In this document: positions 12,350-22,977 of the stretch, piece by piece
Layout: every line of letters begins with the position of its first letter
Position numbering within the stretch: the first letter of the stretch is position 1
From: Erigeron canadensis
Taxonomy: Eukaryota; Streptophyta; Magnoliopsida; Asterales; Asteraceae
Direction of reading: 5' to 3'
DNA: 64,000 bases
Assembly (NCBI RefSeq): GCF_010389155.1
Contig: NC_057769.1
Span: forward strand, 124,001 to 188,000
Program-made: the position numbers and the translations under genes
The notes under the pieces: model-generated
What the model saw: the letters and a program-made list of their open reading frames with translations, nothing else
What the model was told of the DNA's origin: nothing
Database searches by the model: none

Positions 12350-12853
12350 AGTTAATGCCGTCTTTAGGGCTAAACTCAACTCTAAGACCTAACTGTCAAT
12401 TACCTTAAAATTAAATATGTAAATAGAGAAATGAATTAACCTAAAAAATTAACTTAATTATCAACCTAATTATTTGGGCCATACACTTATCATATCCTAC
12501 ATTTAGTTAATAATTAATACTTAAAAAATCTTTATTTTTCCCACTCTACTCTTCATACATTTAATAAACAAGTAGTATATGCATGTATGTATGTATATGA
12601 TCTAAAAATAAAAGTTGATGTCATCAAAACCATCCAAAGGTAATAATTAAAAGTGGTTTTTCATCTAATGATTGTAATTTTTTTAAAAGTCTTTTTAAAC
12701 CCTCTTTTGTTATTATTGTAAGATAGCTAATGGGTTATATTAACATTATCTAAAATAATACACAAACATACCGATACTACTTATAATAACTCTAAAATAA
12801 TATACAACAATCCATAAAAAATGCTACACTAACATCAAAATGAGTATATATGC

Positions 12854-12936
<83 letters not shown>

Positions 12937-13150
12937 CCATATAGTCTAAGTGGGTGAGTACAATCTAACTGCATGAATATCCAAAATATTAAAATAAAAA
13001 TATTTTTATGGTGACAAGTGTATGGCCCAAATAATTAGGTTGATAATTAGTTTAATCTATTTAGGTTAATTAATCATTTCTCAAATAGTAATAGTATTAG
13101 AACTATAATATTGTGGGTTGTCAAGACTCAACACCACCCTTGGCCATCAT
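12350..13150. repeat. Inverted-repeat element enclosing a (TAA)n tract
   Basis: A block of about 70 bp at 12434-12500 (with ATTATCAACCTAATTATTTG and GGGCCATACACTT) recurs inverted at 13010-13090. Weaker inverted similarity extends outward to about 12355 and 13145. This fits a non-autonomous DNA element, but I could not define its exact ends. Confidence 0.5.
12857..12935. repeat. (TAA)n microsatellite
   Basis: About 26 uninterrupted trinucleotide units. The poly-leucine frame read through it on the other strand is an artefact. Confidence 0.95.
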
Positions 13151-13610
13151 TTTACTCCGCCATTTGTTAAAAGTTGCATTTAACGTGTATAAAATAGTTG
13201 TATCTTTCCATATCAAAAGTTCGACCTTTAAATTTTATGACTACTGTATAATTATTTAATGAACCTTAATAAAACCCTTTACCAAAACCCTTTCAACTCT
13301 TAATAAAAGTTTTATTGTATTAGCACACTGGCTATATTTCTAGTTTAGCTTATTTATAGAAAATAAGTTTTTAACTCATCTGTATTCAATTTTTCCATAA
13401 TGAGATTTGAACTTTGTACATGAGGTCACTTGAACTTTGTATATGAGGTCACCAGTCCGTCTGGTAACTACGAGTCTACAAAAGTATAATGACATCTAGT
13501 CAATGGTTTAAAGTATCTGGCATTTAATCGAGCCCATTAAAAAAATATATAACTTTTTTATGGGTCGGTTTATTTTTTGTATTTCCTAACATATTGTTAA
13601 TTTTCTTCAT
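13151..13610. other. Intergenic, nothing recognised
   Basis: AT-rich spacer. A short duplication of TGAACTTTGTA near 13407-13442 is the only structure noted. Confidence 0.5.
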
Positions 13611-13639
13611 TAATAAAGTATTGATTGTTAAAAAAAAAA

Positions 13640-13876
13640 ATGTTTTAATTTAACTCGTTGGGTCTTTGTCATTTGATTTTAACTGTAAATATTTTTGTTT
13701 GTATCGTATAATACTTTGATGAAAGTTATATAAAAGAAAAGTAAATTTTAAACACGATTCATTATTGTATTTTATATTAAGTGTTATATAATGCAGATAA
13801 AATTAGTTATGATCAATGTTGAAAGAAAAGGACATAAAAAGTAAAACTATGACATTTAAATGAGACCGAAGAAGTA
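13640..13876. mobile_element. Degenerate Stowaway-like MITE
   Basis: Internal sequence resembles the element at 10408-10694, including an ATATTAAGTGTTATATAATG block and a GAGACCGAAGAAGTA right end. The left terminus has decayed. Confidence 0.45.
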
Positions 13877-14121
13877 AATATCAAAATTTTTAACTTATAG
13901 AGTTAAATGGAAGATTGGTTGATTTGGGTTGTTTATTTTTACAAGAGGGTCCTTTTCAAGTTTGTTATCAACGAGGGTCATTAAATCAAAAAATCTTTTA
14001 CATCTTTCATCTAAAATTGACTGATTCATTAATGAAATGTCGTTAAGTAGCCACGTATATCTCACGCGTATAGACCATTATGTTGCTCAAAAAGTCAATC
14101 ACTCTTCTCATTTTTGCTTGT

Positions 14122-14855
14122 GGGGGGGGGGGGGGGGGGGGGGGGGGGAGCCGAGCGAAGGAGGGAGATGGAGAGGGTTGAGGGAGATGGAGAGGGCTTC
14201 GGATGCCATGGCCGCGAGCTTAGAGGGAGATGGGTGGTGCGAGCTTGGAGCTCGCTGGGAGATGAGGGGAGAGGTTGAAGACAGGGACCAGAAGTGGCAA
14301 ACCTTGATCATGATCGTTGGAGGACCATAAGTGAAAGAAAGAAAGATCCAGGGACCAAACTTGACATGTTGCTGAAACTTTTATTTTCTTTTTGTTTTTT
14401 TAGCTGTACGTAAGTTCTTTTTGTTTTTTTAAGCTGCTTATTAAATCCCAATTAATCTCAATTTCTTGTTTAAATTTTTTTTAAACAAATAAAAATGAAT
14501 AACTTTTTTTTTTCTTGTTCAACTTTTTTTGTTTTTTTTTTCCAATTTTTTTTAACATAGTATAAACTATTTTTTTCCAATTATGTAGTATTTTTACTTT
14601 TATTATGTAATGTGTTTTTTAATATTATGTAATGTGTTTTGTTGTTAATAAAACATATAAATTGAAAAATTGGTTAATTATGTAAAGTATATAGTGTTGA
14701 AGATAAATTATGAAAATTTGAAGAAAATGTTGAGAGTTTCGGTTGCCACAAAAAAAGGTTGAGAAAAAAGTTGGAGGGTTGAAATGAGGTGGATTAATTT
14801 GATTGGATGGTTGAAAAGAGATGGAAAGGTTCAACCTTTCGGCTCCCTCCCCCCT
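14122..14855. mobile_element. Element with G-run terminus and inverted GGCTCC ends
   Basis: The left edge is a run of 27 G (14122-14148) followed by AGCCGAGCGAAGGAGGG. The right edge reads TTTCGGCTCCCTCCCCCC, so the ends are imperfect inverted repeats. The left interior is purine-rich (GGAGATGGAGAGGG repeats); the right interior is AT-rich. Right flank is TTA; no clear matching duplication was found on the left. Class unknown. Confidence 0.5.
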
Positions 14856-14969
14856 TAGCACCAAAATTTATAAGAAAAATCAATTTAATGAAATAACAAA
14901 TGTTATCTATAATCTATAATCTATGATACCTAATAAAGCAAATCCCCTATTTTTCTTATTAAACTTTAA

Positions 14970-15331
14970 CGGGGTGTTTGGTACAATGGAATGGAAAGGG
15001 TGAAAATGGAATGAGAAACACTTCTCATGTTTGGTTGTAATGGAGAATGGAAAAGAGAATCGAGAATAGGGAATCGTTTCCATTCCCTCAATTCTCTATG
15101 AAATGTAGAGAATTGATGGGAATGGAAATTTTTAATTTTTTTTTTGTTTTAGTGATGTTATATGTATTAAATTTGATTATTATTTAAAATTTAGTATTTT
15201 TTATATATTCATTCTCTGCTTGTACCAAACGACGGAATCGATTCTCTTTTCAAATACTCATTCTCTTTGCCACTATATTCATTCTCTATTATATTTCCAT
15301 TCTCTTTGATTCACTCTTACCAAACACCCTC
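14970..15331. mobile_element. Tourist-like MITE (PIF/Harbinger type)
   Basis: The termini are CGGGGTGTTTGGTA and TACCAAACACCCTC, imperfect inverted repeats. TAA flanks both sides (14967-14969 and 15332-15334). The interior is full of GGAATGGAAA/TTCCATTCTC variants. Confidence 0.85.
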
Positions 15332-15334
15332 TAA

Positions 15335-16430
15335 GTTTTTGATGTGGCTAAAACACCCTTACATAAAATCAAACATCTTTTCACATATCTCATATTTCAC
15401 AAGTGCAATTTTCATTATTTATACTATCATTTTACGTCAATTGTCTTTACATTAATAAGTAATAACCACATCATGAAGCTACCATCACCCGTCATGCCCT
15501 TTCCTTCCGCCGCATTGGAGTGTTACATGAGTACCCCTATAGTCAATCGTTAATAAGTTCATGTAAATGTATATCAGTATATCTATGAAAACAAATCCTC
15601 ACATCTAACTCAAAACCCAAACATCTTCACGTTAATTTAATTTTTATTTAAATGTAAAATAATTCGAATTATACTAAATTCTTACATAGATTTCTTTCCA
15701 TGTATATAAGATTTCAAATGTCTATATTTAAATATCTATTTAGGTCTAGATGTTTTTTTTCCTTTTCTTTCGATTTTTTTTCTTAGTGTTGGACGAAATT
15801 GCCTTGTGTTTTCTTTTTCTTTCTATATATATATATATATATATTTTACTGTAAATCAAATTAATTGTACATTAAGAATTTTATTCCATCAATAACTATC
15901 ATTTTCATCTTTAGTGAGGGCTTGTTTTTATTTCATTCCATTTTGACATAAAAATGAAATTACGAAATAACCTTATTACTTTATACAAAACCACTATAAT
16001 ATTTATAATCCAACTTTTAACTCTTTATGTATTCTGTTTATGTTGCTTTAAATCTATTTTTATGCAACGTATGATAAACTCACCTGATTACGATTTTATT
16101 CAATCATGAGGTTCATCTGGTTTGATTGTTATTTTATGTATTTATTCATCCCAACTAAACAAAATGGTGGAGTAAATGACTAACCAACCTATCACAAGTC
16201 AGCTATAGCTACTAGAACCGTTGGATGTTACTTTCTCCCCCCGGGTGGGCGTCGACATAACACGTACGACGACCATTCATTTTTATTTGTATTTTTCATT
16301 TTGTGTTTTCCTCACTGGTTATTTCAACATGTTAATGTCAATTCCCCCCAAAGTATAATATGACGATGACGTCATTCGATCATGGCCTGCAAATTAAGCT
16401 TGCTTGCTTGGTCCCTCCATCCCTCCCAAC
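15335..16430. other. Intergenic upstream of the kinase gene
   Basis: AT-rich, with a (TA)n tract at 15824-15845. Open frames at 15267-15553 have no protein-like signal. No element boundaries could be supported. Confidence 0.5.
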
Positions 16431-16440
16431 TATAATAAAT
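16430..16440 (+). promoter_or_regulatory. Possible TATA box of the kinase gene
   Basis: CTATAATAAAT lies about 80 bases before the kinase start codon, a plausible TATA position for a short leader. It is assigned by position and composition only. Confidence 0.35.
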
Positions 16441-16516
16441 AACTTCAATTGTTGAAGAATCGATGTAGGATCCGAATTTATGAATTAATTTTGTGGGAAC
16501 AATAAGCAAGCAATTA

Positions 16517-19500
16517 ATGGGTATTGGTTGTTGTTGTGCCTCTTTTGATTCATGTAAATCCGATACCGATCCTCCTCCTCCCCTTCCCTCAAATGGTGCG
16601 CACTTACTATTTTTTCATTATTTTATTTCTTCGATCGATCTCTTTATATATAAACCCGAAAGTCATTGTTTTCTATCTCCAATAAAACCCGAAAATAACC
16701 TCTCTACCTAAACCACCCCTCAACCGCCACGACCCAAAACCCATAGAATACTTACTTATTATATCGATCGATCATATACATACGTACATACATGCATATA
16801 CTACTACTACATGATAATCAGATTAATACGTAATATAATATATTTTCTGGTTTTTTAGATCTAGATATGATTGCTACAAACAACGTTAAACAATTCTCAT
16901 ATAATTCGTTAAGATCAGCTACAAGAAACTTTCACCCATCCAATAAGATAGGCGGAGGTGGATTTGGAGTTGTCTACAAGGTATGTACGTAGAAGCTTAA
17001 TTGGACTAATAGTTACTTTAATATATTTCCAATGTACGTACACGCGCCTGATCAATGCTTGCTTGCAGGGGGTTCTGAGAGATGATGGTACTCATGTTGC
17101 AATTAAGTCTCTCTCTGCTGAATCTAAACAAGGGACTATTGAATTCTTGACTGAAATTTATATGATTTCCAGAATTAAGCATCCCAACCTCGTTCAACTC
17201 ATCGGTTGTTGTGTTGAAGATGGTCATCGGATTCTGGTCTATGAGTTCTTAAAAAACAACAGCCTTTCTTCTGCTCTACTAGTTAATGGTATCGATTCCT
17301 ATTTTCTATATATTCTATCGATCTATATAAACTAATTTTTTTGTATATATAAACTAGAATGAGTACATGAGGCCTTAATAGCCAATTATTACAACAGGTA
17401 GGCCGGTGTGAATGTGACAAAAGCTAACTTAATTTACGGTAGTCAGTAACTTAAGAATCCTTCTATATATATATTTGAAACTTAAAATATATAGAAATAC
17501 AATCAATCAGCTGAATTGTTGGGATCCCTTATAATGAACTTAATTGGTCGGATCCTTAACATGCCCCCGCAAGATGGAGGATCCGTCGGAGACTCCAACC
17601 TTGGATTGAAGTTGATGAAATGGTCCCTGGCCGGCCAAGAGGTTTATATAGTGAGCACGTACATCAACTACAGAATGCATGGATACTACCATCAGAAATA
17701 TTCATCCATATATAAAAAATACGTGATATTATAAAGCGCGCGACATGCTTGCCAATGATCGAAGTTGAGTTGGTGCATGCATGTATTGGGATAGCTAGCT
17801 TGTTTACGGAGAAAGAAAATTTGGGTCGGTCGAGTGAAGGCAAGATACTGGAGAGAGCCTAGCTACCAGTTGGTGTTATGACGTAGTGTCAATGGTGGGA
17901 GATAAGGTGGGTGGGCCGAGGAATTGGATTTCATTTATGGAGTAATGCTAAGAAAATTGTCTATACTCTATGGAAGTGGGAATTTATATGAGAGTTTGTT
18001 TGTGATTTTAATGGAATTTCAGTTTCAACATATTCCACATGCTGAGAATGATAACTGGTTATTAATAACATTTGTAGGCTAATTTTGATGGTTAGTAACC
18101 CAAGAAAAAGCATCTTTCCGAACGTGGGTAAAGTTTGATGGGGAAGCCACGTAGAACACAAGCATCCAAAAGGTTTTAGTTTATTGTAAGTCGGAGTTTA
18201 GCGATGAAGTGAGGAATATGGAATTTTGAAATAGGAGTAGGTAAGCGATTTATGAGATAAACCCCGTTTGAAATGCAGGTGTCCAGAATGAGAGTGGAAG
18301 GCTAGCATAATGAAGGAGAGTTAAACCGGTTTCCACAATGAGACTATGACTGCGTTCGGCTATGTTGTTTTGCTTAGGGGTGGTAAATTGATAAAGATTG
18401 AAGATAAGAGGTAAGACCAACATATCCACCTCATTATTGGTGAAACGGGATATTAAAGGCGTTTGGAAAAAAATTTCTACTAGCAATTAAATTGTGCGAA
18501 TAACATGGAAACATCTATTTTATGTTTTCATTGGATATCACCAAATGAATCTTTATGGCTATTATTGATGGAATACGAGTTACAACGAAAGTTGTGTGAA
18601 TTAGAACCAAGGCTTAAACATTAAGCTATAGTCTTAGAGACCCGAATAGAATGATGTCCAAGTTTGTGGTGCCAATCAAGAGGTGAAGACCTCATTTACT
18701 TGATGAGGCAAAGATGGTTGATAAGCATACTAGACATCAAGGATCCCCCTGATATGTTTTTACCAGAAGTATAAGAGAAACAAGAGAATTCACGACAAAG
18801 ACCGAACAAAGTCGGCTGTTATAACTTCTATTGATAATCTGGATATAGCCCCAGTAGCTCCCTAACTGGTTTAATGCCCCAGCAGCCCTAAAACAATAAT
18901 GAAATCTCGATACCCAAAAGACTGTGGCCTATGGCCTTATTTAACCTAGTTAGGATTACCCTAACTTGGAGAACAAGTACATACTAAAAATATAAATCAT
19001 AAAATTCAGACTTGACACTCTGAAGAAATTTACAATCTTAGCATTAAACATAGATTATTTTCTTCGGTTTTGTTATATATAACGCGTTTTCTAATGTATA
19101 ATGCTTTTCATCATCGTTACTTACGTTCAAGTAACATTCCAGATAAGGCATTATAGTACATCACCACCATTGTTAGAGTGTCATTATCTATACTATATTA
19201 TAAAGAAAATCCCGCTTTTAACATTAAATTTTAAGTTTAAACAATCAATCAAAACCACATTACACTAATAACCTACACTACTCCCCGCCGCCACCACCAC
19301 CACCAATCGTCGCCAACACCTCCACTACCGCCGCTACTATCGCCACCACCCGTCGCCGCCGCCGTTACATCGCCACCACCCGTCGCCGCCGCCATTACAT
19401 CGTCACCCATCACTGCCGGCGCCATTACACCGCCGCATCGCGCGGATACAGTTCTAGTGGGCATTAATATAGTATTGCTTTTTTTCTATGTTGTTCACCA

Positions 19501-22247
19501 TCTTTTTATTCTTATAGTTACTATAAGTTCTTATTATTGCTACATGTTGTGTTGCCTTTTTTTAAAATTTGGGTTCTAAGATTCTGAGAAATGTATTTAT
19601 ATGATATCATAATACTCCACATTCGTGTATCCAAAACGTTGTCATGTAAAAAGTAAAAACCATGCTCTATGGCAACGCACAATAACTATGTCTAGTTGTT
19701 TTCTAAAGTGAGGTACATATAAAACATCTTCTAATGAAATGGGACCAAAGCAAGTACGGAGATGAATTTGACCAATATGAGTATAGGATAGAGTGTTACC
19801 ATCACCATGGACGATCTCAGCCGGGCCGCCATACTCGGATAAAGCGTGAAGAGACACACGGGCCGATGTGACATGATGGGTTGCCCCACTGTCAAACATT
19901 GAAGGAAATGTGGAGGCTGGGCCGTAAGTAGTAACGTTAGCCATGAGTGCAAATCGCTTTTGGGTCATGGAACCACATGTAGTAACATGGTTTGCACGAA
20001 GAAAATGTGATAGCTTTCTACACTCCTTTGCCTCGTGACCTACAAAACTGGAAAATTGACAATAAACAGTCGCACGATTCAATATGGTTCCACCAATAGA
20101 GTTAGGGCCACTGGACCACTGGTTTCTGACTGAATTGCGGTGATTAAAAGCAGGTCTAGATTCATACCGCGGTTGCCTTTGTGTGTTATGTGTTATTGAC
20201 GGTAGATATACTTCATCAGGGACTGGTGTTGGGCCAGAGCGATATCATCGGCGATGGATTGCATGTCATGAAGAAACTCGGTCACGGTCGAGATCCTTTG
20301 GGATTTTTGGATAGTTTAGATTTGTGGGAGATAACCGAGAGCATGACGGGTTTGCATTGTTGCCAAGCTTCTTGTGAGATAGCAGCTGAAGAGATCAAAG
20401 GTTGAATCGGGTGGGAACCGCCCAAAAAAGGGCTGCGAGGATTTTATTTTTTTTGATCCAGCGTATACCATGTCTAATAATCTGGGTTTGGTTTCCTGGC
20501 TTCTGTGTCTAGATACTCTGCTGGAGGCTGCCTATACCATGTCAAATACTCTGGGTTTGGTTTTCTGGGTTATGTGTCAAAGAACTCTGTTGGATGCTTA
20601 GGGGTGCCTGTGATGAACAGGTCTAGGTCAAGACCAATAAGGGTTCTATGGACCTGTTTGCACCACACGGGGAAATTAGTGGCCGTGACTTTGGTAGTAA
20701 AATGGGTTGAGGCTGTGACTCGGATGACTAAGGATGTGGCCATTATATAATCGTAAAATATGAATAGAGAATAGGGTAGTAGGGGTCAGACTCGTTTGAG
20801 TTTATTAGGCTCTCATACCATTTAAACTAAAATAGAAATACAATCAATCAACTTAATTGATGGGATCCTTTATAATTAATTAACAAAATTGGTAAGATTC
20901 TTAATAATCTACCCTATTAATTGTACGTAGCCACTGGATCACTCCATATCTCTCTCTCTCTACATATATACGGCTTTCCACACTTAAAAACATCATTTTG
21001 ATGCATTAAAAGTTCATAAAACTAACATATTGTATAACTATTTATCATTATTTAAGTGTTTAACAATACATTGATCCGTCAAAATCGAAAAAATCACGTT
21101 TTTTGTTTTGTGCGTCCATTTTGATGAATATGCATCCAAGATGTTAGTAGTTCTGAATTAGTAAAGTAACATCTTATTGTTGACTTGTATATTTTGTAAT
21201 GCTTTTTTAATTGATATCTATTTAGACAATTGGCTATTAGATTTCCTGTATGACCCTGATATTAAGTGTAAAGTTTTTATATTGTAGGTTCGAGATCAGG
21301 CAAACACATAGACCTGGATTGGGCTACACGGGTTAGTATATGCAAAGGCACAGCATCAGGTCTTGCATATCTTCACGAGGAAGCCGAACCACATATTGTC
21401 CATCGAGATATAAAGGCGAGCAATGTACTTCTTGATGAAAACTTTCATCCTAAAATTGGAGATTTTGGACTTGCAAAACTTTTCCCTGATAATGTTACTC
21501 ATGTTAGTACTCGAGTTGCTGGAACAGTGTAAGAACCATTGGACCCTATCTTGATTTTTGCAATGCTTAAGTTATTTCTTAAAAATGCTTGAATTTTTAT
21601 ATAATGACAGGGGATATCTGGCTCCAGAATATGCGATGTTGGGACAACTTACAAAGAAAGTGGATGTATATAGTTTTGGCATACTTATGCTTGAAATTAT
21701 AAGTGGTAAAAGTAGTAGTAAAGTAGCCTTTGGCGAGGATCTTTTGGTTCTGGTTGAATGGGTATGTATGATTTCTCGATTGTGATACCATATATAACAC
21801 ACAAATTGCTTATTATACAAAATTAAAAGAAGTTCCAATTTTTTGTTTAAAAAAACCACTGTAATTATTTTCTAGGTTTGGAAACTCAAAGATGAAGGAA
21901 GACTTCTAGAAATTGTTGACCCTGACCTAACAGATTGTCCAGATGACGAGATCATGCACTTCATTACAATTGCACTGTTCTGTACACAAGCGGTTTCAAG
22001 CCAAAGACCGTCAATGAAACAAGTAGTCGAGATGCTCTCAAAAAAAGTAAACCTTAATGCAGGACTGTTAACAGAGCCTAGGATATACAGATCACATACT
22101 TCAGAGAGGCGTTCTGGTAGTGGTAAGTCACTAGAAGCCAAAAAATCCCGAGCATTTAATGGCAAGCAGACAGTAAATCCTTTTGTAACTGTCTCATCTT
22201 CAGAAGTTAGCAATTCTTATAGTATATCACGAATGTTTCCAAGATGA
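16517..22247 (+). CDS. Receptor-like cytoplasmic Ser/Thr kinase (At3g09010/CRPK1 type), 6 exons
   Basis: Exons 16517-16595, 16859-16980, 17069-17288, 21288-21528, 21611-21761 and 21876-22247 join in phase to 394 residues. The start MGIGCCC offers Gly2 for N-myristoylation and Cys5-7 for palmitoylation, suggesting plasma-membrane attachment without a transmembrane segment. The kinase domain shows the glycine loop [10 protein letters not shown] (58-67), Lys80 in [12 protein letters not shown] with HRD at 179-181, DFG at 199-201 and YLAPEYA (223-229); all key residues are present, so activity is expected. The closest family I recall is the At3g09010/CRPK1 group, which acts in stress signalling; the substrate here is unknown. 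The tail after about 350 is Ser-rich. Exon 3 probably uses a shifted donor that adds Val-Asn. Intron 3 is 4 kb and carries a copia element. Confidence 0.92.
18250..18680 (-). pseudogene. Copia pre-integrase and integrase remnants
   Basis: Near 18625-18675 the minus strand reads [15 protein letters not shown], the GAG-pre-integrase motif. The open frame at 18250-18486 has [20 protein letters not shown] and LPLSFW, matching the catalytic-Glu region of copia integrases. Further left (17961-18161), a segment including [12 protein letters not shown] resembles the region just before the reverse transcriptase. Multiple frame breaks make this non-functional. Confidence 0.7.
19187..19457 (+). mobile_element. 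Small non-autonomous Helitron
   Basis: The 271-bp element starts TCTATACTATATTATAAAG after an A. It ends with the hairpin CCGCATCGCGCGG, then ATACAGTTCTAG before a T. Those are classical Helitron features (5' TC, 3' hairpin and CTRR, A/T insertion site). It sits inside the copia element. Confidence 0.85.
19642..20082 (-). pseudogene. Copia gag zinc-knuckle and protease fragment
   Basis: The 146-residue open segment starts with a CCHC-like gag knuckle remnant ([14 protein letters not shown]). It then has the copia aspartic protease signature [12 protein letters not shown] with its DSGA active site, and the downstream [11 protein letters not shown] box. The reading frame stops soon after, before the pre-integrase region. 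Sequence to its right (20100-20750) is the decayed gag N-terminal part. Confidence 0.8.
20980..21143 (+). mobile_element. Single arm of a foldback element
   Basis: The stretch beginning CACTTAAAAACATCATTTTG and ending TGCATCCAAGATG is closely similar to one arm of the long palindrome at 56280-56690. It includes CCGTCAAAATCGAAAAAATC and ACGTTTTTTGTTTTGTG. Only one arm is present here. Confidence 0.75.
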
Positions 22248-22361
22248 ATCTATTCAAATACTACCACGTACTTAATTGGTAACTTATGGACAGAGATCAA
22301 CCAATTATGGTTTCTCGGATAGAATAAGGTTGTATTGTATAAGTCATCAATATATTCGTTT

Positions 22362-22584
22362 CAAAAGCAGCATGGTTTGGATTAGTGGTAAACATTTTGA
22401 CCTTTCGAGACAAAGACCATGGGTTCGATTCCCATCTCATGCAAAGGTTGGAGGGTCTTTTCTACCATTAAGACCTCCCTACTTAAGTACAGGTAAGAAC
22501 TGTCTACATCTTAACCTCCCCTATATATCGTTGAGGTATTGGGGCTCAAAAACCCACGAAAGACGACACGGAGCAAGTTTCCAG
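22362..22584 (+). mobile_element. tRNA-derived SINE, copy 1
   Basis: A tRNA-like head (box A near TTAGTGGTAAACA, box B GGTTCGATTCC) is followed by a body with CATCTTAACCTCCCC and GAGGTATTGGGGCTC. It is flanked by a 15-bp duplication, TCAATATATTCGTTT, at 22347-22361 and 22585-22599. It resembles the SINE at 42351. Confidence 0.88.
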
Positions 22585-22599
22585 TCAATATATTCGTTT

Positions 22600-22917
22600 T
22601 AAGAAAAGTTAGTTGTATGGGAACATATAAAATGGGTTAAATGTAACCCAACCAATCTATCTTACCAACCTGCCCAACTCATCTACCTTTACCACCTACT
22701 TTAAACATTTGTTTAGACAGACTTTAGGTGGTTATAACTTATATGTAATGAAAATTTATTAAAATGTAAATTAGTGAATAGATAAATAAAAATTCTTACA
22801 AGCCCGTCAAAGAAATTTAACATAAAGCTTTTTTTTTTGTTATTTTGAACGGTTGACATAAAGCTTGTTTACTAGCTTGTTTGACATAAGGAACTTTCAA
22901 CCAATCCCTACAACTAT
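22600..22917. other. Spacer between SINE and gypsy element
   Basis: AT-rich, with a short repeated GACATAAAGCTT/AACATAAAGCTT near 22820-22865. No gene. Confidence 0.5.
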
Positions 22918-22977
22918 TTTACCGAAATGACTCAACCCAAAAAAGATAAAGCATTTGAAACAACTCTGATACGAACT

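Larger units (their letters stand above)
17475..20915 (-). mobile_element. Broken Ty1/copia retrotransposon in kinase intron 3
   Basis: Matching end sequences, TAGAAATACAATCAATCA followed by a GGGATCC stretch, occur at about 17487-17540 and 20832-20880. They mark short LTRs of roughly 90 bp. Just inside the right one, the minus strand reads TGGTATGAGAGC, one base from the common initiator-Met primer site TGGTATCAGAGC. Just inside the left one, minus-strand GCGGGGGCA resembles a polypurine tract. Gag/protease, a pre-integrase motif and an integrase fragment follow in order on the minus strand; reverse transcriptase and RNase H are absent. A small Helitron interrupts it. Confidence 0.75.

Noticed and set aside
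12792..12974. Poly-leucine open frame on the minus strand
   Set aside because: It is a translation of the (TAA)n microsatellite.
14037..14330. Glycine-rich 97-residue open frame and its antisense partner
   Set aside because: The glycine or proline run comes from the G27 homopolymer; no codon or domain signal.
16640..16660. TATATATAAACC as promoter of the kinase gene
   Set aside because: It lies within intron 1, after the exon that joins in phase to the kinase domain; the upstream TATA at 16430 suits better.
22379..22445. tRNA-like sequence with box A and box B
   Set aside because: It lacks a proper cloverleaf and lies inside a SINE with target duplications, so it is not a tRNA gene. The same applies at 42362-42430.
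22276..22602. 108-residue open frame after the kinase gene
   Set aside because: It overlaps the SINE and its target duplications.
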